In this document: positions 32,051-42,769 of the stretch, piece by piece
Position numbering within the stretch: the first letter of the stretch is position 1
Layout: each line of letters starts with the position of its first letter
Source: Myxocyprinus asiaticus
Taxonomy: Eukaryota; Chordata; Actinopteri; Cypriniformes; Catostomidae
NCBI RefSeq assembly: GCF_019703515.2
Contig: NC_059346.1
Coordinates: 18,111,501 to 18,175,500 of the forward strand
DNA length: 64,000 nucleotides
Reading direction: 5' to 3'
The notes under the pieces: generated by a model
What the model was told of the DNA's origin: nothing
Databases searched by the model: none
Seen by the model: the letters and a program-made list of their open reading frames with translations, nothing else
Position numbers and translations under genes: made by a program

Positions 32051-35000
32051 ATGTCCAAAGCTCCAAAAGATCTTGCAAAAAATCTAAAATCCATCCTACA
32101 GTACAGTGTAGTGGATCAGTGGCATGGTCAGTGCACCAGTTACAGACCACCTTCCATTTACTAGCATAACATTTTTGTGTATATGCTGCACGAGCATTCA
32201 AACAGTGTCCCTGGCCCCCTGTGAACATTCCAAGAGAGGCCAGGTGAACCCAGTGGCCACATCAACAATTTCAAATGGTCTGGGTAAGGATGCCAAACTC
32301 TCCCCCCCAACAGAGTCAGCAGATCTGATCTGCTGATAGAGGACATGGTGGACCTGCTAACAATGACAGGAGGGTCTGAATCCATGGCCTCACAGGCACT
32401 GAGGAGCAACTAACAGCAGATGGTGGCTGCAGTTGCGCACACAGCACAGGGTTCTCCAAATCAGTGTTAATGGGGGAAAGCATACAACGTTACGTCCAGC
32501 CAGTCGTGAGCCAGTGCATCCAGGCCCAGTGATCCTGGCTCGTCTGTCAGGGAGAACCAACGAAGGCAGTGAGTTGTATGACTGTCTGCAAACACATCGA
32601 CTACTGCAGTCCCATAAGTCCGCCATATCATCTGCACTACCTCTGGGTGTAGTCTCCAATCTCCCTGTAACACCCTGCTGCGTAAGAGAGCATCCACGGC
32701 ATGGTTGAGTCGACTGGGCAGGTAAACCGCTCGAATGGAAAGAAGGTTTGCTTGAGCCCATATCAGCAGATTGGGAGCTACTTGAAGTGTGCTCCATGAC
32801 CTTTTGCCACCCTGATGATTAATGTAAAAAACAGTTGCCATGTTGTCCGTGTGCACCAAGACATGTTTGTCCCTGAGCACCATCTGAAAATGAAGTAAAG
32901 TAAGAAACACAGCAGGCAATTACAGAACCTTTATATGTGCTGTGCACAAAGTCCCGCTCCAAGTGCCATTCACTCCTCTCCGGCGCCAGACTCCACCCCA
33001 TCTGAGAAGATTGGCATCCATCCTTATTAAGGTGGAGGACCCAGTGGAACTCCTTTGAGGAGGAACTGCTTCCGTGACCATGGAGCCAGGGCCTGAATGC
33101 AACGCTGTGTGATTTTGGCCTTTGCATATTTGTCCTGCACTGGACACAGCTACTTCTAAATGAGCCAGCATTGGAATGGTCTCAGCCATAGCAATCCTAG
33201 TGGCACCAATGCTGTTGCTGCTGTGAGCTTCCCCAAGAGCCTCATTAAAGTAATGTAGTATTTAGTGTAGCCCACCTGAAGACGCTTCACTGATGTCAGA
33301 ATTGAACATACCCTCTCCGGTGTGGGGGAGGCCAGCATCGTGGGAGAGTTGAGCAAGCCTGCATTTGTCCCAATTCACTGTGAACCCCAAAACTGATCCA
33401 TTGCCTGCTGTGGTGATGCTGCACAGACAAGCCATTCGCCAGGTACGGAAACACTCTCATGCCGTTCCTTTGTAGTGGTTTCAGTGCAGCCTGGACACAC
33501 TTCGAAAACACACTTGGTGCCAGAGTGAGGCCAAATGGGAGAACTCTGAACTGAAATATTTGACCCATAAATGAAAACCGAAGGAATCGCCTGTGTTCCG
33601 GAACAACTGGAATATGAAAGTAGGCGTCCCTTAAATCTATTGTCACAAACCAATCTTGAGGCATAACGGCCTGTAAAACATCTGCCGTGCGCAACATTCA
33701 GAATGCAGAAACTTTAGAAAACAATTTAAATTCCTTAAATCTAAGATCATCCAAAACCCGCCATCTTTCTTTGTGACCAGAAAATAAGTTGAAAAGAATC
33801 CCCCCGGGATGAACTTGGGGGTTGACAAGTTCTATGGCTCCTTTGCTCAGCAACACCTGAACTTTGTGCACAAGGGCGTCTACTTGGTGTGGATGGTGAA
33901 CTACTGTGGGTCTCATGCCAGTGTGTACAGGGGGTTGACGGTGAAACTGTATATGATAGCCTCTTGAAAGTGTAGTCAGCAGCCACTGGTTTGTTATTGA
34001 TCACCAATGAGCCGGCTGACCCTCCGTATAACAGCCCACAGTCGATCTTACCAAGTCAGCGCTTCTGTCTGCACATGTCTGCAGAGGTGGGGGGGGGGGG
34101 CACAATAGGGGCCTTGTTGATGCAGGTGAGACTGATGCCCCCGTAGTAAGGTGCCACCACGTCTGGCAAGAGGAGGTGGAGGTTGGGGGCTCCGACGGTG
34201 AAACTGATGAGGAGGCTTAAATGTAGGTTTTGCACCAACTTTCTGATAGTGAGCAACAGGGGTTGCTGTATGTGCCCTGCGGCCTGAAGCTGTCCCTACA
34301 TTACAGGAATGTGTCTCTGAGACCGAAACACACCGATCCAGAGCTTCCTGTGCTGCAGGTCCAAACATTCAACCAGGTACTAGCGGCAACCATCTCAAGT
34401 TGTTCCGACAGACCTCTGGCAAATGGGATTGGGCCAACCAAACCTGGTGGCATGCTTTCACTAGAGTGCCCAAAGCTGTGCCGCAGTGGTTGGCAATGAA
34501 ACCCATCACCTGCAACGCAATTTCAGTTAGATCCATAACTAAAGGGTCAGATGATGTTGCACTCAGGGAGGAGTGCAATGCAACAAGCATGTGACCAAAG
34601 AATTAGAAACATGACCAAGACATGCTGTAGAGTTGTATGCCCGTGACAGCAGTTCATCTGTGCGTCTGCACTCAACACTGGGGCAGTGCACGTTCTCATG
34701 GAGTGCCTCATCAGCAGACACGATGAGCGCTGTAACACTGGGTTCTACAGGTGGCATGCTGCCAAGACCCACTGCCTCTGGGTCCTGCATCACAGCCAGT
34801 GTGCAGGCCAGTTGATTCGGACATGTGGCCTTTGATGAACTCTGTAATGCAGACACCAATACAGATGTAAAATCATGGCACTGAGGCATCATAAAGGAGG
34901 CTCTTTGTGCACAACACAGAAAAAATTCTCAGAGCCCACTGCTGGTTGTGGGGGGTCCAGATTAATACCAGCAAGCATCGCTTTCAACGTTCACGCCAAG

Positions 35001-35837
35001 GACGTTACCACTGAAGATGACCCGCCTGATTTGTCAGACACATTATCACTGTCAGAGTGGTGTGACTGGGCCGCAGGCAGACTTTCACCAATCACTGAGG
35101 TTGCAACCGGATCTGTGCCAAAAAGCGGGTCAGAGGCAGCCACTGACATCTCATCTAACTCCTGTTCTGCATGCATAGCTGGTGACGATGGCATGCATGA
35201 TTCAGGTTCCACTTTGTCCTGTGACTCTGTTGTAGGCTGAGCTCTAGCCAGGAGCAGCAGTAAAAGTTCTACAGCAGGAGACAGTTGTTCCAATTTGCGT
35301 GCTAAATCAAAAGATTTCATTTTTTTATTTATTCCTTTTGTCATGCTGAAGTGTTTGCTTACGCTTACAATCAGACATAGGGATGCACGAAGAAGGTAGC
35401 AAATCCTCTGCAGAGGATTCCAGACCTGCCAGTTGCACTCGACGCACAGCAAGAGGCATTATGCAGCACTCAGAGCATGGGTCAGACATGGCCTCTTTAA
35501 GATGGTCCACACCAAGACAAGCAGGGCACTGATTATGTTCATCCATGATATCCATTTTTGAAGTTTGAAAACTTTCAGAGGCGCAAGACCGTCTTGCAGG
35601 TGCTTCCCAGAGAAAACGCTCATATACAATGCTTCTCAATTGCGAGCAGCGAATCCCGGAGAAAACCGCTCATAAACCGCACTTCCTGGTCGCTAGTGGC
35701 ACTTCATGGAGAAAACAGCTCGTAATCCAAAACGTAAACACAGTGATGAAATGCGGACATACACGGATGGCAGCTGAAGCACTCTTCCAAAACAAACTGC
35801 ACAAAATATCATCACAATCGATTCCGTCAAGCGAGAA

Positions 35838-36014
35838 TGAAGAAGAGATCAAGCTGACGTGTTCAGGGGTTTATATAGCTAAAGACACATCATGTGTCAT
35901 GGGGTGACAACTTTCTAATTCGATTGTCGGTCAAAGCGCAAGTGCAAGAGTTTTCCACTAGTGCTTTCAGTATTGCCTCTAGCAGTCTAGAACGAAAGGA
36001 AATATAACATACAG
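35838..36014 (-). repeat. Right inverted terminal repeat of the DIRS-like element
   Basis: Reverse complement of the left repeat: GGGGTTTATATAGC, AAAGACACATCATGTGTCAT and AGTGCTTTCAGTATTGCCTC are the matching blocks. Confidence 0.85.
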
Positions 36015-36288
36015 TTGCATGATATGGACACATAATGGACCTCAACCCTTAACACACTAACCTCAATAACGGTGACTATCAACAAACCTCATTAGGTGCA
36101 CTCAGTAATTTTTTCCTCATCAAAAAGTTTAACTCCTAAAGACATGAATTGTAATATGGCAATATATGTAGGAAATCATGACCACTCACATAATAATGAA
36201 GACTTCAGTCATATCAGTAACTTTATAAAAGCTGTTTTATTCTAAATGGAGAGGGTCTGCACATGGGGGCAGCCATGTTAGAATTCAG

Positions 36289-36903
36289 CAGATATATCAC
36301 CTTGCAGCTCTTGCCTGGTTGCCCACTAAAGCTAAGCAGGATTGAGCCTGGCCAGTACCTGGACGGGAGACCTCCTGGGGAAAACTGTGGTTGCTGCAGG
36401 AAGAGGTATTAGAGAGGCCAGCATGGGGTGCTCACCCTGTGGTCTGTGTGGGTCCTAATGCCACAGTATAGTGACGGGGACACTATACTGTAAAAAAAAA
36501 AAAGAAAAAAAAAGAAAAAAAAGAAAAAAAAAGCGCCATCTTTCAGATGAGACGTTAAACCGAGATCCTGACTCTCTGTGGTCATTAAAAATCCCAGGGC
36601 ACTCCTTTTAATGAGTAGGGGTGTAAATGCAGTGTCCTGGCCAAATTCCCCCCATTGGCCCTTATCTATCATGGCCTCCTAATAATCCCCATCCCTGAAT
36701 TGGCTACATCACTCTACTCTATCCTCTCCACCAATAGCTGGTGTGTGGTGAGCGTACTGGCACACTATGGCTGCCGTCGCATCATCCAGATGGATGCTGC
36801 ACACTGATGGTGGTTGAGGAGAGTTCCCCTATACTATGTAAAGCGCTTTGAGTGTCTAGAAAAGCACTATATAAATGTAAGGAATTAATTAATTAATTAA
36901 TTA
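36289..36903 (+). mobile_element. SINE3 (5S rRNA-derived SINE)
   Basis: The 5' part (about 36330-36400) is a decayed 5S rRNA gene: AAGCTAAGCAGGATTGAGCC, then CCAGTACCTGGACGGGAGAC and CTCCTGGG, which are the internal control region (box A, intermediate element and box C). A body follows with GATGAGACGTTAAACCGAG (36548), CAGTGTCCTGGCCAAATTCC and GCGCTTTGAGTGTCTAGAAAA. The 3' end is (AATT)n at 36884-36903. This is the architecture of fish SINE3: a 5S promoter joined to a LINE-derived tail. An A/G-rich tract at 36492-36531 has expanded within it. Confidence 0.9.
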
Positions 36904-37459
36904 GAATCACATGACCAGCCGAATACTACTCGCTTAATCTCAACTGTCCTGTTATTTGACACTTTCACTCACCGATTAACTGAAACTGAAAACTATTTAT
37001 TTTAAATGATGCTGCATCCAAGCCGGTATTTGTCAGTGTAAGTCCAAGATGACACAAAGATTAAAGTTACTGAGTGCACCTTTAAGTTAAAAGATGAACT
37101 CTTAACATCGCCACACAACAATTAACTAACAGCGGCAACAAAAAACAACAATAACAGCTTAAATAAAGTCAGCAAACTGAACAAAATAAGCCTATATCTC
37201 TAACTGCATAATTTATTAATGTTGCAATACATACTGGGAACTCGCTAATCAGCAACATTGTTCAGTTTGAAATTGTTTGTTCAGACAACACTGTTTAATA
37301 TTTGTTGGAATATTGTTGGTCCAACATGTGTTTTTATGTAGATGCAAAATAATTCACATTTCGTAGTATCTGTGAATTAAAAAATTAAAAAATAAAAAAA
37401 TAAAATCCATAAGCTGGATAAAATGTAATTCTTTTTTTTTTTTTTTTACAGTGCAGACA

Positions 37460-38215
37460 CACAACACATATCCCTTAAATGGGGATATAGCATTTTATGT
37501 GGCAGGATTCAGCAGAAATATCCCTCCATTAAAAAGAGATGAAGGGTCAAGAGAATTACTTTGAAAGGTTGAGAGGTTGTTTCTGGGTCAGACACAACAA
37601 CTGCTATCACGTCTATTAAGCATTTTAATTTGTGTCTTAATGTTTTAGCTGATAGTTTGAGTGGAAATGGAGAAATTAAATTATTAAAAAAAAAATATGA
37701 TAAAGGACAAATATTTAATTCTATTCCAAAAGTTTTTCTTTCTGTGAATACCAACTACATACAATACATAGGGAGCCTATTATTATTATTATTATTCATA
37801 AATCTAAAGTCAAACACAAACTACGTTACATTAACAGATCTCTTTTTAACTATACAAAAAAAAAAAGAAAAAGAAACCTGACGAGGGTTTAATGTGCTTA
37901 ACACATTTAGTTCTAATATAAAGCAAAGAAAATATGACTTTTTCATTACATATATGAGTTTCTCTGATCCATTCTCTCATACTGAGAAAAAAAAAATTGT
38001 GTTGTGATTCTTAAACAACCTAAGGCTAAAATTACACATATATCTATGTTAAATTGAGTGTAAAACTTCTACAGACTTTATGTCTACTCTCTTTCTAAAT
38101 AATCACTCTAATAACTTCCTCACTGCAGATAAACAGTGTAATGTTGTATCTTCATTAAATCAAACTTTAGTCAAAAGAGTTTTCAGGAAGAGTTAATGTT
38201 CAGGAGGCTAAAATC
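37460..38215. other. AT-rich non-coding stretch
   Basis: No element or exon could be supported. There are A-rich runs near 37686 and 37857 and a short TTA repeat at 37779-37796. Confidence 0.4.
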
Positions 38216-38221
38216 TTACCT

Positions 38222-38510
38222 ACTAATAAAAACAGTACAGCAGTTCTTCTTCAGATGGCAAACTGCAACAGGAGGTTTGGGCTTCCCTTTTTCTCTCTTT
38301 CTCTTCGTCTCTCACTCTCTCTTGTGCTCTTGGCTTGTTATTGGATGTCTTTTGTACTGTCACAGTTCCAGTAAGCCTCATTTTGAGCCCTCCTGCTCGG
38401 CTCAGCCAATCAGAAGACAGGAGAGGAAGTTCTCTGGTTGTGTCTGAGTTTTGAAGAGGGGATAATTGAGAAGGTGCTTCAGTTGAACTCTTCACACACA
38501 ATTTTTCCTT
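38222..38510 (-). other. Candidate 5' non-coding exon of the ACSL gene
   Basis: On the minus strand a consensus donor (GTAAGATT, complement at 38214-38221) ends a segment that is less AT-rich than its surroundings. It is open for about 100 codons but ends at a stop right before the donor, so it would be untranslated. It is placed upstream of the start-codon exon (29416-29650), which itself begins with an acceptor. There is no homology evidence, and the link to ACSL is inference. Confidence 0.35.
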
Positions 38511-38681
38511 TTGACCACTTACACAATCAAACACGTCAGAACAAAGAGATTTCTCAAACCTGAAAGAACACTACGTCCTTTTAGTCAAACAGCAGCTCAA
38601 ATGATGTGCATTTTCTGTTGCGTGAGAAAAATCCCAAGAATATGTGATAATTCATGAAGTTTTGGGAGTTCATGGGTCACA

Positions 38682-39445
38682 CACTCTCAAAAAAAAAAAA
38701 AAAAAAAAAGCAGATTTTTGCTGCTTGTTCAATTTACTTAATTCAAATGAACTAAAGTAACACAATTCTAGAACATTTTGTCACAAATTGATTTCATTGC
38801 ATTCTATTCATTTATATTTTTTTTCATGGAAATTTACTTAATCCATTTGAGTTGGGACTGCATGAATACTTTTTGTGGAGTTATTGTAGCACTGATGAAA
38901 CTTGGCAGGGGATTTTCATTTCCCATCATGCTTTACATTGGATTCGATAGGTTTAATAAATGTTAACATTAAGTGTTATTTTAAGTGTTTTTGTGCAAGA
39001 TGAATATAAAGGGGGTATACTTGTTAGTGTTTAATTCTTTGTCATGTTGAGATTTCGAAGAGTTTCTGTTATGTTGGTGTTTTCTATTATGGTGAAGAGT
39101 TGAGCTTGAGCTTCCTATGAGGACAGGTTGCACATGATACTATCTGCTCACTTCATTGAGCAATTGCTCTTACTAAACCACACTCTATGGTGCTTCCAAC
39201 CAGCATGTAGACTATTTAGCATGCTAACACTGACTTTCACTAGTTAGTACATAAAGAAATAAGAGATTTGTTGAATTACAGCAACACATCTGATTTTGTT
39301 GGGTTTACCCAATTCAACACTATGTTCTTACTACAGTGTTTGTTGAGATTACATAGTAATTTTAAGTTAAGAAAACTCATTTCAAACACGTAGAACCGCT
39401 GTCCATGACTGAATCAAGTTCAGCCAAAGAGCTATTTTTTGAGTG
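38682..39445. mobile_element. Possible DNA element with CACTCTCAAAAAA/TTTTTTGAGTG ends
   Basis: CACTCTCAAAAAAAA at 38684 and ATTTTTTGAGTG ending at 39445 are complementary ends 760 bp apart with no coding content. No target duplication is visible. Confidence 0.35.
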
Positions 39446-39751
39446 CAGTTGCTAGCTAAAAATGAACTAGCCTGACCTAGAAACGTGGCTCAGGTGTGGC
39501 CCACTTATGACTACATAAAAAAGGGAGACTGATGCTAGTTGTCATGTGTGGAAGTTGTAAAAAGGGTTATGTTCCGTTAACAATGAAGTTTTGAGTTAAA
39601 AGTCCAAATACACAAAAGTTTTCTTCAGCAGTGGTTTTGTATGTTGGTTTCGAACACCTAGTTAAAAAACCCTCTTAAATTATAATAATTTTTGTGAATT
39701 CCAAATTAAAAGCCCACTGAACTGTTCACACAAGGGTATATTTCATAAATG

Positions 39752-40178
39752 TCAGGTTGGGGCAAATTGTTACAAGTGTTTTAAATGTTATAACTTTATT
39801 AATTACAATATTTGTTGGCCAAAGTAATTGTTTTATATTTTCTAATGTTACCTTTTACATTCTGAACGTTTCATTACTTTTAAAATTAGTTTCATTAAAG
39901 TTTTATTGTTTACATTTTGTTGAAAAGCCAGGGACCATTGTTACAACTTACCCTTATAGTGTGACAAGATAATATTGGGGCATGTTGTCACAAAAGATCA
40001 ATGTGTATTTAATGAATTAGATCTCTTTTCCTTGGCAAGAACAATCCCCTTTTTTGTTTTTGTTTGTAGACAAATACTTCAAGGTATGTCCCAAAAAAAG
40101 AAACTGATTTCAAATATAAACCTACCATGAGAAATATTCACTGGTGTAAAAACTGTGACAACTAGCCCCAATCTCACC
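39752..40178. mobile_element. MITE-like element with TTGGGGC ends
   Basis: GGTTGGGGCAAATTGTTACA (39752) pairs with the complement of TGTGACAACTAGCCCCAATC (ends about 40177). The same phrase recurs internally in both orientations (ACCATTGTTACAACTTACCC near 39936, TTGGGGCATGTTGTCAC near 39974). Non-coding. Confidence 0.5.
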
Positions 40179-40179
40179 T

Positions 40180-41223
40180 TTGTTGGACTGATGTAGCTGT
40201 CTTGAGTAAATGTAATTAAAGGACTTTTAGAAGTCGGCACCTAATGCTGTCCCCACCATCCCTCAATTCCTCACATTTTAACTCAAATGACCGTTTGTCC
40301 GCTATCAGCATATCTAAACACATCATGGCTGGTTCTTTCAAACCACAAGGCTGGGATTACTAATGTTAGACAAACCGTTAACAGATTCTCAGTGTTCCAT
40401 TAACTTGTCTTTCGAAGAATCATTCAGGCCAGCCAGAGAGGAACAGGTCTGCCCTGGGCACTGGTTCCTCACGAGGTCTATTCTGAACATGGGTGACACT
40501 TTCTATGAAACTGTTGCCTTGTATGCTCTATAGGGGTTTTAGGCCTGCTACTTTGTAAAGCTGCTTTGAGAATATCTCTGTTGTGAAAAAGTACACACAC
40601 CACACACACCAACACACACACTAGAGGGAATAATGTGTGCTGAAAATGACTACTCAGACTGCAATGAGTGCAGAATAAATAAATACAAATAAATTTAAAA
40701 AAAGGACGCTGTAAAAGGACGCAGGTCAGGCTGGACTCTGTGGCTCACGATTAAGGTTTGTTCTGTTTTTCTCAGGTCAAAACTGCTCTATTGAATCAGG
40801 GCGGCTCTGCTTCAGTAACTCACAAAAAGAGAAATCACAGCACAGTTCTGACCCAGGACAATAAAAGACTGAAAATGTGAAGGGTTTTGTTCAATGAATG
40901 TAATCAGGTTAAACAGGAATAGTGGACATTCTTACAGAAACTCTCCCACTTGAAACAGAAAAACGGGAAGATACTGACCTGATTATCAAATAAATCGTTA
41001 GTGAAAGAAGGTGTGAACCAATGTAAAAATACATTAAGATGATTTTTAAACTGGTAAAAACCACAATTTGTTTTCCTGTATGAGAAAGTTTTTTCATTGT
41101 TTACTGAAAGTACATTTCTTTTACAGATCAGTTACAGAAGGGTAATCACACAACTTATTTAAAAAAAGGACAACAACATTTACTACAGAAGAAAAAATGG
41201 TTGAAACAGAATTCCATAACGTC
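40180..41223. other. 3' flank of CWC15, no gene seen
   Basis: Contains a short CA-rich tract (40592-40621). The minus-strand 3' UTR of CWC15 must end somewhere here. I could not fix its polyadenylation site. Confidence 0.45.
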
Positions 41224-42355
41224 TTATTTAACGTATTTCTCCATGAATTTCTTGTGGAATTCAGACCGCAGTGTGTCATTAATGAAGCGTTTCTCTTTAC
41301 GAGACTCATCCACTCCTTTAGCGCAGTTCTTAAACACGACATCATCATCCCACCTGTCAGAAATAGAAATTCAAATATACATTTAAATCATTCTAGATCG
41401 CACTCTGTTCTTTGATGATACAGCCTCATAGCACTTTTTGGTTAAAAGGGCCTTATGGTAAAAACACTTTAATTCTCACTAAATGAATACAAATTTGGCT
41501 TTTAAATGTTTTCCATGTATTTTAAATTTAGTAAATTGATGTTTTACAGCAACTGAAATGTAATGGCGGGATTTCTTCTAATACACAGACATTCTTTGCT
41601 GTACATTATGGGAAAAAACATTTTCATTTTTAATTTTTAAACTACATGAATTGTCATTTCACAGCGATTTAAAGCAATGTGAGACATTATTACATTTTTC
41701 AAGAACTTCTTTACTGTTAAAAACCCTGATTAAATAAAACTAAACAAAAAAAGAAACATTCTGTACATGATGTGCATGTACCTTCTTTTCACAATAAATG
41801 TGTTCGGGGTCTGTGTTTGTTGTTGTTGGCCTGCCAGATTAAGCAGAGGATTCCCACTCAGAATGTTCTCCATACGTATCCTCTCCTCTTCTGCTTTCTG
41901 TTCCCGCTCCTAACTCACACACAGACCAATAAACACACACAAACACAGACACAGATGACTCAAGAATTTCAATATGATCAAGCTGATTTCAGGGCTATGA
42001 ACAAAGTAATTTTCAAGGAAGGCAAGTCAGTCCAGCTTTTTTCTTTGAATACAAGCGGCATAAAATACAGCTCCTATCTACTTGAATGGGGAGAGAAATC
42101 TCCAAAACGGTTGGTCAAGATTATGATCAAAGGACAATCAGACGATTATGGTATCATAAATTGTGCTTCCTTACCCTTAGATTAGGGCTCCAGACTAAAC
42201 AAAATGACCAAGGAGCCATTGGCTCCTAAACTGAAATATTTAGGAGCCAAATGGCTGTTTTAGTTGCCACATCACAGAATTGCTCGATTTAGATTGTTGT
42301 TCAAAACAAGATAGAAAGCCACATAAAAGACAGCTGATAGCTCATTAATCGAGTG

Positions 42356-42394
<39 letters not shown>

Positions 42395-42713
42395 GTATAG
42401 TTGAGTGCCCAAATTTGCATTCCCATTTTGTCTCATAAGTTTTCACACCCCTTTCAGAATGTATACAAAATAAGAGATAAAAGATATATATATATATATT
42501 TTTTTTATTATTTAGTACTGCCCTTCAGAATTTACATAACAGTATTTACATAAAATATAATATGCAAATAGTAGTGTGTTGCCTTCTTGAGCATCAGTGA
42601 ATGTTTGCACCTTGTGCAATAGTTGTGTATGAGTCTCTCAATGGTCCCAAGTCTCAAAAGCTGGAACTCACATCACAAATAAATAAAATTATATAATAAT
42701 ATATAATAAATAA

Positions 42714-42769
<56 letters not shown>

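Larger units (their letters stand above)
30668..36014 (-). mobile_element. DIRS-like tyrosine-recombinase retrotransposon, near full length, decayed
   Basis: A retroelement of about 5.3 kb with inverted terminal repeats (see separate entries) and frames on the minus strand. From right to left: a gag-like region with CPACLGVDHL and a C-P-S-E-C-C knuckle (35640-35330) and a proline/arginine-rich tail (RRSPQPPPPLARRG near 34190); an RT with FVTIDLRDAYFHIPVVPEHR (near 33650) and LPFGLTLAPSVFSK (near 33530); an RNase H/linker region (LVHTDNMATVFYINHQGG near 32850); and a tyrosine recombinase (TAKHVSELHALSV near 31560, IHCHPTC..ATSWA near 31180). Stops and frameshifts break every domain, and two recombinase positions differ from the expected Arg residues. 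It lies upstream of the ACSL start-codon exon. Confidence 0.85.
30365..37456. mobile_element. Possible host element with CACTGTAAAAAA ends, split by DIRS and SINE3
   Basis: CACTGTAAAAAAAGG at 30365 and TTTTTTTTTTACAGTG ending at 37456 form matching ends. The interior flanks (30365-30665 and 37080-37440) share AACAATT/GTTGAG-type phrases in inverted orientation. The target duplication is poor (TAAACACA versus CAGACACA). If real, a single element of about 1 kb was split by two later insertions. Confidence 0.35.

Noticed and set aside
36330..36400. Functional 5S rRNA gene
   Set aside because: Only the control-region part is preserved and it continues into a SINE body, so it is SINE3 and not a 5S gene.
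38223..38534. 103-codon minus frame as a protein gene
   Set aside because: It has no domain and ends at a stop just before a donor site. It is better read as a possible untranslated exon.
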